Source of the DNA: Flavobacteriaceae bacterium
GTDB lineage: Bacteria; Bacteroidota; Bacteroidia; Flavobacteriales; Flavobacteriaceae
NCBI GenBank assembly: GCA_013373385.1
Contig: JABXHX010000005.1
Location: 1 to 64,000, forward strand
DNA: 64,000 bases
Reading direction: 5' to 3'
The notes under the pieces are model-generated. The model was not told the DNA's origin and ran no database searches. It saw only the letters and a program-made list of their open reading frames with translations. Positions 14,787-21,838 of the stretch are shown one piece after another; within the stretch, counting starts at the first letter, position 1, and each line of letters opens with the position of its first letter. The position numbers and the translations under genes are program-made.

Positions 14787-16599
14787 TATTAGGGATACTG
14801 ATTTTTATTTTTGTGCCTTTATTTTTTTCTGTTTGTATTTCTACATAGCCATTAATAGATTTTATTCTATCAACAATACTATTTAAACCGTAAGAATTAA
14901 TGGTTGTTTGAGAGATGTCAAACCCTTTACCATTATCTATAACCTCAAGGATTATTTTGTTATCTGAGGTTAAAAACATATTGATGTTAATTTCAGAAGC
15001 ATTTGCATGTTTAATTGCATTGGTTGTTAATTCTGAAATTACTCTATATAATTGAATGCATTTATTTTGGGAAAGTTTAGTGTTTTTTAAAACAAACTGA
15101 TGTTTAATATGATTACTATTTGTAAGCTGATTTAGTTTGTTGCAAAATTCAATAAGATTCGAAATAAAATTATCTGAATTAATTTTCGGAGCATATAAAG
15201 AGTTTAATAAATACCTGTACTCTTTATAAAATGCATCTAATATTTCTTGAACTTTATCAGGAGAGTTTTCTTTTTTGTTTAGTAAACGTAATTTAAGTGC
15301 CTCTAAATACCCTCCAAAACTATCATGTACGTTTCCTAAAAGTTTATTCCGCTCTTGTTCTTGAACTTCTAAAATGTTATTCTGAAAATTGTTACGTAAT
15401 GTTAAGTTTTCTTTCTGTAAGTTAATAGCTAGAAATTCAGATTTTACTAATTGACTTATGATATAAAATAAGATTAACCCCGTTTCTACAGCTATAGCTA
15501 AGTAAAAAGAATTGTCTAAAATAAAGTAATGCAAAAGAGACAAATCTAGCTTAGGGTTATCGTATAAGAAGCGTAAATAAATAAGAAGTGTTAAAATAAA
15601 TCCAATACTCAAATAAAAAGGAATGACCTTTTTTCTAATTAATATAAAATGAGCAATTAATACAAATGGCATTAAAATTCTTTGTGGTAGCCACAGATAA
15701 AATTTAGGGATATATATATTGTCTAATAATACAAAAGAAACCATAATTAAAACACATAAAAAGTAAAAGCCAACAATAAATTTGAGTCCTTTTTTTATAT
15801 ATGCTGTTTCTTTTGTAAATGGATAAAAAGAGATGTAAAACATACCAATACTGACAGCACCAATACTTTGAAATAGTAGCCTTTTAATCGAATGTTCAGT
15901 AGCTGTTGAAAAAATATTCAATTGTAAATCAATACCATGATTGGTTATTAAGTCAAAACTGAAAATTAAAACATAAGCTGCATACCAAAGTAAATTATAT
16001 TGTTTCTTTACAAGAAATAAAGAGCCAATGGCAATTAGCATTGCCAAAAAATATGCAAGAAGAAAGCCAATTATTGTGCTGTCTTTTTGAGTGAACTGAA
16101 TAAATTCTGTACTACTAAACAATAACAATTTTAAACTTGTTACCCTTTTTGAATCTTTGATTTTAACAAAAACATGAGTAGGAGCATCTGTTTTTTCTAA
16201 TTTCCATGTAGGGAATCTATATTGAGATTCGTAATTTTTAAAGTCTTTTAAAGAAAGCTCATTTTGCTCTTTTAAAGTATCATTATAGTATATGTATACC
16301 TTACCGTATTCTAAAAAAGCTCCCCAAAATGAAAAGAATTTATCTTCATTTAAATTATCAATTTTAAAATGAAACCAAGTAGCTTGTTTATCTTTTAAAT
16401 CATAAAAAACTTTGTTTTCCATAGGAATATTAAAATCCCCACTTTTATAGAGTTGAACAACCTCATTGATGGTTAAATCATCATTTTTTTGATTTAAAAA
16501 AAATACAGATTTATAAAGTTCTTGAGAAGCATTATTTTGATTAGTAGTGCAAGAAAATAGAGTAGCTATAACAAGAAGTAAGTAATAAAATTTTCTCAT
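14776..16599 (-). CDS. 7TMR-DISM-type sensor histidine kinase with lipoprotein-like N-terminus
   Basis: The 607-residue product begins with a signal sequence ending in LFSC (Cys17), a possible lipobox. A periplasmic beta-rich domain follows (about 30-165; YSQYRFPTWKLE and DAPTHVFVKIKD resemble the 7TMR-DISM extracellular domain), then about seven membrane segments (about 173-385), a short coiled coil (about 390-415), a HisKA_3-type box EQERNKLLGNVHDSFGG with His425, and an HATPase domain with ELTTNAIKHA, VIDNGKGFDI and KGTKIKISIP. It should sense a periplasmic ligand, possibly a carbohydrate, and phosphorylate the overlapping LuxR-type regulator. A lipoprotein anchor on a multi-span kinase would be odd; the Cys may be coincidental. 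Confidence 0.88.
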   Translation of the reverse strand: MRKFYYLLLVIATLFSCTTNQNNASQELYKSVFFLNQKNDDLTINEVVQLYKSGDFNIPMENKVFYDLKDKQATWFHFKIDNLNEDKFFSFWGAFLEYGKVYIYYNDTLKEQNELSLKDFKNYESQYRFPTWKLEKTDAPTHVFVKIKDSKRVTSLKLLLFSSTEFIQFTQKDSTIIGFLLAYFLAMLIAIGSLFLVKKQYNLLWYAAYVLIFSFDLITNHGIDLQLNIFSTATEHSIKRLLFQSIGAVSIGMFYISFYPFTKETAYIKKGLKFIVGFYFLCVLIMVSFVLLDNIYIPKFYLWLPQRILMPFVLIAHFILIRKKVIPFYLSIGFILTLLIYLRFLYDNPKLDLSLLHYFILDNSFYLAIAVETGLILFYIISQLVKSEFLAINLQKENLTLRNNFQNNILEVQEQERNKLLGNVHDSFGGYLEALKLRLLNKKENSPDKVQEILDAFYKEYRYLLNSLYAPKINSDNFISNLIEFCNKLNQLTNSNHIKHQFVLKNTKLSQNKCIQLYRVISELTTNAIKHANASEININMFLTSDNKIILEVIDNGKGFDISQTTINSYGLNSIVDRIKSINGYVEIQTEKNKGTKIKISIPNNDE

Positions 16600-16614
16600 T
16601 TACACTATAAAAAC

Positions 16615-16632
16615 ACCATACAATAGTATGGT
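16615..16632. promoter_or_regulatory. Inverted repeat just upstream of the histidine kinase gene
   Basis: ACCATAC, AATA, GTATGGT: a 7-4-7 perfect inverted repeat with an A-rich left flank and T-rich right flank, 16 bases upstream of the kinase start. It could be an operator in the kinase leader or a weak terminator on the plus strand. Confidence 0.4.
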
Positions 16633-16723
16633 TTTTATGATTGACTTTGATTTAATTTTGTTAGCGATAGTTTTTATCTAAACTATATAACAATAAATAT
16701 ATTAATAAATATCTATAATCATA

Positions 16724-17026
16724 ATGAAAAAAGCATTTATCATATTAGTTGCATTTGTTTTTTTAGTCACATCTTGTGACAATGGTGATGAGTGTACAGA
16801 TAATCCTTTAGGTACGCCAACGGTTATTTTTACCAATACAAAAAACTTCACCATTGCACTAACGTATAATAATTATGGAAAAGAATTATTACCTGGAGAA
16901 GAATACCGTGTAACTTTTCTATCTGCTGGTCAAACATTAACATATACAGCAAGAGCAAGCTCAGGAAATTGGTCAGATTCTTTTAAACTTGAGTCTTGTA
17001 CAACATATGATGTTCGATTTAAATAA
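16724..17026 (+). CDS. Small lipoprotein, function unknown
   Basis: The 100-residue product has a lipoprotein signal: MKKAFIILVAFVFLVTSC with the lipobox VTSC and an acidic +2 region (DNGDEC). Acidic residues after the Cys are part of the surface-export signal described for Bacteroidota lipoproteins, so surface exposure is possible. The rest looks like a single small beta-sandwich with two further cysteines (Cys24 and the Cys in KLESCTTYD) that might form a disulfide. No family recognised. It is divergent from the kinase gene and 22 bases upstream of another exported protein, so the two probably share a transcript. Confidence 0.75.
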   Translation: MKKAFIILVAFVFLVTSCDNGDECTDNPLGTPTVIFTNTKNFTIALTYNNYGKELLPGEEYRVTFLSAGQTLTYTARASSGNWSDSFKLESCTTYDVRFK

Positions 17027-17048
17027 TAATAAAACTAGAATAAATAAA

Positions 17049-17537
17049 ATGAAAAAAATAATAATAGTAATTGTGTTTGTATTTGCTGGTCTATCTACTA
17101 TGAATGCTCAGCGAATTTATCATTCTTTCGAATCAAGATTTGTACTTCCTTCTGATACTCCCGATAATAGAAAATCTGGTTTAGCAATTTCTTACAGCCC
17201 ATTTTTTACTATTTCAAAAGATTTTAGAGCGTTAAAAATTGCGCCAAGTATTGGAATATACTATATTAGTGGTGGTGAGAATTTGTATAAAGATGATGCT
17301 TTTTTTACAACTATTGGAGGAGCAGTTGATTTTAATTTAGATAAAAGCCAGGAAATCTCTATTGGAGGACATCTTGGATATTCAGTTATTACTCCAGAAG
17401 AATTTGATGGTGGGTTGTATTATAGACCCTATATTCGTTGGGGATGGTTTATGTTGTCTTATGGTAATGTAAATTTAAAGCAAGGCAATTATGCTACATT
17501 TCAAATAGGTCTTATTGCTATGATAGACTCTTATTAA
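17049..17537 (+). CDS. Exported protein, probable small outer-membrane beta-barrel
   Basis: From ATG 17049 the product is 162 residues with a signal peptide (MKKIIIVIVFVFAGLSTMNAQ, cleavage after about residue 20). The mature part has alternating strands (SGLAISYSPFFTISKDFR, DFNLDKSQEISIGGHLGYSV, YYRPYIRWGWFMLSYG) as in eight-stranded outer-membrane barrels. An in-frame upstream start at 16989 would overlap the previous gene and bury the signal peptide, so it was not used. No named family recognised. Confidence 0.75.
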   Translation: MKKIIIVIVFVFAGLSTMNAQRIYHSFESRFVLPSDTPDNRKSGLAISYSPFFTISKDFRALKIAPSIGIYYISGGENLYKDDAFFTTIGGAVDFNLDKSQEISIGGHLGYSVITPEEFDGGLYYRPYIRWGWFMLSYGNVNLKQGNYATFQIGLIAMIDSY

Positions 17538-17561
17538 GTTTAGAATTAAAAATGATGTAAA

Positions 17562-18724
17562 ATGAGAAAAGTAATTTTAATGCTACTTGCTATTAATGTA
17601 AGTGTAACCGCTTTTACTCAAGAAATTGATTACAACAAACTAGCAGGAATATTTGATAAAAAGGAAAATCAAAGTTTTATTAATCAACTTAAAAAAGTTA
17701 GTAAAGAAGAAAGTGGTTTAACATTATTAAAGAGTTTAATGAATACGCAAAAAGAATTAGATTATTTTATAAAAGAGAAGAAAGAATCTATTGAAAAGAC
17801 AAATAAAATAATGAGTGAAATAAATTCTCAAATAGAAAATTTACATACAAAATTAGATAACTATTACAGAGAATCGAAAAGATTAGGAAGAGAGAGAGAG
17901 ATTATTATGGAAAATTAGCAAAAAAAGCTAAAAGCGACTATTATAGCTTTTCTTCTTTAGGAAAGTCTGTAGCAAATAAATATGAAAGAAGATATAAGGA
18001 ATACGCTAATAAATATAATTATTACAACAATAAATTAGGAAGGCATAACAATAGTATTGATGTTGAAGTGCTAAAAAGAAAAGATAAATTGCTGGTAGAG
18101 AAGAACCAAAGATTTCGTAATAAATCTTTGGCAGACGTTAATGAAACTGATAAAAAGATAGCGGACTTACAAAAGAAAAGAAATCGTTTAAAAAGTATTG
18201 TGTCTGAAATAATGATTTTTAAAGAACTTGATTCTTCATCAGTTACTAAAAAAGAAACCATTAATGTAACGTCTAAACAACTTATACCAAAGAAAGAATT
18301 AGCTAGTTGGATAAAACTAGGAGATAATTTACAAAAAACTAAAGAAGCAGCTCAAAAAGGTGAAGCTTATGCACAAAGGCGTTTATACAGGATTTATGAT
18401 TATGTATATAATAATAAAGTAAAAGGATTGTATTGGAAGAAGAAAGCAGCTGAAAATGGCGATGCTATTGCTCAATCTAACTTAGGATTTGATTATCAGA
18501 ATGGAAATACAGGCCTAAAGAAAAATTATAAAGAAGCTGTAAAATGGTATCGTAAATCTGCGTTACAAGGAGATAAGGTTGGACAGCACAATTTAGCGGT
18601 CATGTTAGAAAATGGTTTTGGGATTGAAAAAAGTTACACTCATGCGTTTAATTGGTATAAAAAAGCTGCAAAGCAAGGCTCCCAATCAGCAAAAAAAGAA
18701 CTACAAAAAATGGGAATTGATTGA
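17562..18724 (+). pseudogene. Secreted Sel1-repeat protein split by a frameshift at an (AG)6 tract (possibly phase-variable)
   Basis: The first frame (17562-17918, 118 residues) has a signal peptide (MRKVILMLLAINVSVTAFTQ) and a coiled-coil start, and ends in ...GREREIIMEN-stop just after an (AG)6 run. If one AG unit is removed (or two added), the frame continues without a stop from GRERDYYGKLAKKAK through to 18724, giving a 386-residue protein. That extension has a long Lys/Glu/Asn-rich helical region (to about residue 230), then three or four Sel1-like repeats (AAENGDAIAQSNLGFDYQNG, ALQGDKVGQHNLAVMLENG, AAKQGSQSAKKELQ). Sel1 proteins act as protein-protein scaffolds. The gene may be switched by slippage, be a true pseudogene, or reflect a sequencing error. 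Confidence 0.8.
17889..17900 (+). repeat. (AG)6 dinucleotide tract at the frameshift point
   Basis: Six AG units follow GGA and precede ATT. With 5 or 8 units the Sel1-repeat gene is in frame; with the 6 seen here it stops 15 bases further on. Dinucleotide tracts like this mutate by slipped-strand mispairing. Confidence 0.85.
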
Positions 18725-18820
18725 TTGTAACTGATATGATTTAAGAAAAGATCCATTGTATTTATTATGGTAACGATATGCTGACAAAAAGCAATTAAAA
18801 AATATTGAAAATTAGCTATA

Positions 18821-19414
18821 ATGAAATTCAATCTACCAGCATATGCTACCAATTATTTCAGCACAACAGTTTGGATTAAATGTCCAAAATGTGGCGAAAA
18901 AGCCTTGGTTACATCTCAACCAACCAATGCTGTTATCCCTTTAACAAATAATGCAGAGGCACATTGCACGAGTTGTTCTTTCAAGACAATAGAAAGAAAT
19001 TGGAGTGGCTATTATCAAGGCTTTATAAATTTATCTTGTGGTTATTGTGGGACTAGAATTACACATTGTACAAAGCCAATCAAAGAAATTTATGCAAAAG
19101 AAAATGTTACCTGTACATCCTGTCATAAAAAAAGAGCGTACGGATTGCTTTGGGCACCCTATAAAAGTAATACAGCTACAGATCCTTTTTTTGGATATGA
19201 TTTATGGCTGCAGATAGAAGTGAAAAACAATATTCTTTGGGGATATAACAAAGAACATTTAACATATATTAGAACCTATATAGAAGCAACATTAAGAGAA
19301 GATAACAGCAGACATAAGTACAGCTTGATTGCCAATTTACCACAATGGATGGTATTAGCTAAAAATAGAGATAGCATTGTAAAAAAGATAGATAAATTAA
19401 TTAGTTTGGTATAA
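18821..19414 (+). CDS. Zinc-ribbon protein of unknown function
   Basis: The 197-residue cytosolic product has four zinc-knuckle pairs: CPKC (about 22-25), CTSC (about 47-50), CGYC (about 69-72) and CTSC (about 94-97), enough for two zinc ribbons. The C-terminal half (about 110-197) is helical, with EATLREDNSRHKYSLIANLPQWM and NRDSIVKKIDKLI. I recall similar stand-alone proteins in Bacteroidota and Proteobacteria that automatic pipelines label as zinc-ribbon or PriA-like; there is no helicase motif here. It starts after a 96-base gap and is followed by a repeat-containing gap. Confidence 0.7.
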   Translation: MKFNLPAYATNYFSTTVWIKCPKCGEKALVTSQPTNAVIPLTNNAEAHCTSCSFKTIERNWSGYYQGFINLSCGYCGTRITHCTKPIKEIYAKENVTCTSCHKKRAYGLLWAPYKSNTATDPFFGYDLWLQIEVKNNILWGYNKEHLTYIRTYIEATLREDNSRHKYSLIANLPQWMVLAKNRDSIVKKIDKLISLV

Positions 19415-19417
19415 AAA

Positions 19418-19585
19418 CGTCATTGTGAGCAAAGCGAAGCAATCTCACAAAAAAGAACATCATGCAGAACTTGCTTGTGCTGATTTCGTTTCAGTATTTC
19501 AGTATCTCATCAAATAACTATTCGACCCTGAAACGAGTTCTGGGTGTCCGTTGTTTGATTATTTTGAGTTTACAAAGCAATCTCA
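19418..19585. repeat. Dispersed-repeat-like remnant with two direct copies and an internal inverted repeat
   Basis: The block begins CGTCATTGTGAGC and AAGCGAAGCAATCTCA, a form I know as a dispersed intergenic repeat of many Flavobacteriia (GTCATTGCGAG...GAAGCAATCTC). AAGCAATCTCA occurs at 19437-19447 and again at 19575-19585. Between them, TCGTTTCAG (19486-19494) and CTGAAACGA (19528-19536) form a 9-bp inverted repeat around a 33-base loop. GC is higher than in the flanks. No gene fits; it is probably a MITE- or REP-like element, partly degraded. Confidence 0.65.
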
Positions 19586-19608
19586 ATATAAAAATAATAT
19601 AAAAAATT

Positions 19609-20238
19609 ATGCTCTACATAAAATTCAATATAAACGACCAACAGAAGTATCAAGACTTTCAGAAGCTATATAAGCATATGGTAATGACTCGTCAACCTGG
19701 TTTTGAGTTTAAAGAAGAAGAACCTAAAGAAATAGATTGGGATAATTTAACTGAAGAAGAAAGTAATAAAGCCATAGAAGAACTACATGCTTATATTGAT
19801 AAAACCGATGAACAGAGACGTTATGAACAGCTAATCCCTCCATATGCTCATGCTTTTTTAGAAAAATACAGCCAATCTGATGTAGAAAAAGCAGGTGCGT
19901 ATAGTTTTGATATAGAAGGAATTTTTAATTATCTCGAATTCTCTTTTGAAGTAGATATGATTAGTCTTCAAAAATTAGAAAATAATTTAGGATTAATCGA
20001 ATTTGAGGCATTAGGGTTTCCTTATGGAGGAATGGAACGTTTTTTAATGGTGTTAAAAGCCTTTGAGTTGATTCCGACAGAATGTTATAATGGATTTACC
20101 GTTTATAAATTCAATTGGACTTCAGTGTTTACACATAAGTCTATCAATCTTCCTAAAAAAACAAAAAGCTACAAAAAAGGTAAAAACATTCATAAATCTA
20201 ATTTTTGGGATAAAATTTATTCTATTTTTAAAAGTTAA
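19609..20238 (+). CDS. Hypothetical protein
   Basis: A 209-residue soluble product, acidic in the first half (EEEPKEIDWDNLTEEES) and basic at the end (KKTKSYKKGKNIHKSNFW). I do not recognise a family. The central part EFEALGFPYGGMERFLMVLKAFELIPTECYNGF looks like a compact alpha/beta fold. It has no signal peptide. It is 13 bases upstream of a gene for an exported protein, so they are probably one transcript. The gene is preceded by the dispersed-repeat remnant. Coding potential is supported by length and by codon usage like its neighbours. Confidence 0.6.
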   Translation: MLYIKFNINDQQKYQDFQKLYKHMVMTRQPGFEFKEEEPKEIDWDNLTEEESNKAIEELHAYIDKTDEQRRYEQLIPPYAHAFLEKYSQSDVEKAGAYSFDIEGIFNYLEFSFEVDMISLQKLENNLGLIEFEALGFPYGGMERFLMVLKAFELIPTECYNGFTVYKFNWTSVFTHKSINLPKKTKSYKKGKNIHKSNFWDKIYSIFKS

Positions 20239-20251
20239 TTTAAAATAAAGC

Positions 20252-20770
20252 ATGCTAAAAAGAGTCCACTTATTTTTAAATATATTCCTATTTACTTCAG
20301 TAATGGCATATGGTCAATTTTATAAAGGAACTTGTATCATTGATTATAGAATAAACATAAATGACCCGATGCTATTAAGTAACTATTTGTTTAGTGATAA
20401 TTTTCAAAATAAATGGAATGAAACTATTATAGATTTACATGAAACATTGTCAGGTATAAGCATATCAAATAAGAAGTTTGGAATTAGAAAAGATACTTTA
20501 CAAATAGTGGAAAAAACTTCTGTAAGAGGGAAAGTAAAATACATTACTTCTAAGTTTCCATTAAAGCAATTAGTCAATGTAGCTTTTAGTTCTAATGAAT
20601 TGGTCATTTACACAAAGTGGAAAAATATTGTTGTAGAACGTTATCAGCATAAAAAATTAAAAACTTCTCAAATTATAGTTATTAAACAGTTTAAAAAAGA
20701 AAAGTATGCAGAACTAATCAGCTTATTAAATAAAATAAAAGAAATGAATGCTAAAAGAGTTAAGTTGTAA
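20252..20770 (+). CDS. Exported hypothetical protein
   Basis: A 172-residue product with a signal peptide (MLKRVHLFLNIFLFTSVMAYGQ, cleavage about residue 21). The mature chain is basic and rich in beta-strand patterns (TSVRGKVKYITSKF, NELVIYTKWKNIVVERYQ) with a C-terminal helix. No family recognised. It sits between two cytosolic proteins of unknown function, 13 bases after the upstream gene and 31 bases before the next. Confidence 0.6.
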   Translation: MLKRVHLFLNIFLFTSVMAYGQFYKGTCIIDYRININDPMLLSNYLFSDNFQNKWNETIIDLHETLSGISISNKKFGIRKDTLQIVEKTSVRGKVKYITSKFPLKQLVNVAFSSNELVIYTKWKNIVVERYQHKKLKTSQIIVIKQFKKEKYAELISLLNKIKEMNAKRVKL

Positions 20771-20801
20771 CTTTTAAATAAAATCAAAAATAAAATAGTT
20801 T

Positions 20802-21413
20802 ATGTTGCATAAAGAATTTCAGCCATTACGCATTTATCAGGGGTGGGAGGTAACCTATAATCTGTTTTTTGAAGAGCAGTTTACAGAAGAAAATATTCAT
20901 CAATATCCAGGGCCAACGTTGTTAAATTTATATAGCAGTAGAAGAAATCAACATATAGATGTTTCTTGGCAACCAGAAGGAGATATAAAGGGCTCTTATA
21001 TATTGCAAATGTTTAATACTAGAGAAGTTTTCAATGAAAAAAATAATTTGTTAGAGGTAGATTTTGATGATGAACCACATACAGAGTTTAAGAGTAAAAA
21101 TAAAGATGAAATTGTTTCGAAATTAGAAGATTTGATGTGGTTTTCTAAGGGATATAAAGACCCTAGAATATTAAAAAATAGAGGTGTTGTAGATGAGCCT
21201 TCAGAATCATATAGAATTGAGCTTGAAAAAGAGGGATTAACTCAAGCATTATTAGATAAAATTTTAAAGGATGGAAACAGGAAGATTCAAGATTTAATTT
21301 TAGACCATAAAGACATTACTAAAGAAATTATTGAGCGTTTTTTTTATGAAGGTTGTTCTAATAAAGTAAAGAACAAGGCTGCTCAAATGATGAAACAAAA
21401 AAAGTTTAGATGA
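20802..21413 (+). CDS. Hypothetical protein with C-terminal HEAT/LRV-like helical repeat
   Basis: A 203-residue acidic cytosolic product in two parts. The N-terminal ~115 residues (RIYQGWEVTYN, then NQHIDVSWQPEGDIKGSYIL and SKNKDEIVSKLEDLMW) resemble small proteins often found as stand-alone or immunity-like genes, but I cannot name the family. The C-terminal ~65 residues (LLDKILKDGNRKIQDLILDHKDITKEIIERFFYEG) have the spacing of leucine-rich-variant/HEAT repeats, so a protein-binding role is plausible. The next gene overlaps by 4 bases (ATGA), showing translational coupling. Confidence 0.6.
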   Translation: MLHKEFQPLRIYQGWEVTYNLFFEEQFTEENIHQYPGPTLLNLYSSRRNQHIDVSWQPEGDIKGSYILQMFNTREVFNEKNNLLEVDFDDEPHTEFKSKNKDEIVSKLEDLMWFSKGYKDPRILKNRGVVDEPSESYRIELEKEGLTQALLDKILKDGNRKIQDLILDHKDITKEIIERFFYEGCSNKVKNKAAQMMKQKKFR

Positions 21414-21838
21414 AAATACGATTAAATAATAAAGAAGTAGACAAAAGTATTTTTGTTGTTAATGATGGTATGAATTATGGGCGGTTTTTTGGTAGAGAAG
21501 GTAAAAGCTATGAGTTTCAAATTTCAAAAAGCAATTTGCTAAAACTTATAGAGAAAGAGTACAACGAAGTTAAAGATGAAATAAAGTTGGATGATGAAAT
21601 AGAAAATGATAGATCTGATTTTACAAATACAAATTATTGCGCTTTAATAGAACTGTTTGAATATGAGTATGATTTTGGTGAAATATTTAAAACCTATGAT
21701 TTAGATAGAACTCTATATAGCAAGGTGTTTCAAGAATCATCAAAAACCATTTATGTAATAAATAGCACAGATACTATAAAAATTAGTGCTGAAGATGTAT
21801 TATTTAAAGGGAGAGTCTTTGAAATGCCAAAATCTTAG
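21410..21838 (+). CDS. Hypothetical protein
   Basis: A 142-residue acidic cytosolic product with no recognised family. It starts in an ATGA overlap with the upstream gene and ends in a 4-base overlap with the convergent TonB-dependent receptor gene. The middle is very acidic (KDEIKLDDEIENDRSDF), the C-terminus predicted beta. Coupled with the upstream gene, it may act with it; nothing more can be said. Confidence 0.55.
   Translation: MKIRLNNKEVDKSIFVVNDGMNYGRFFGREGKSYEFQISKSNLLKLIEKEYNEVKDEIKLDDEIENDRSDFTNTNYCALIELFEYEYDFGEIFKTYDLDRTLYSKVFQESSKTIYVINSTDTIKISAEDVLFKGRVFEMPKS

Noticed and set aside
17889..17918. Programmed ribosomal frameshift in the Sel1 gene
   Set aside because: An AG dinucleotide run is not a slippery heptamer of the X-XXY-YYZ type and no downstream stimulatory hairpin is apparent; slippage of DNA is a simpler account.
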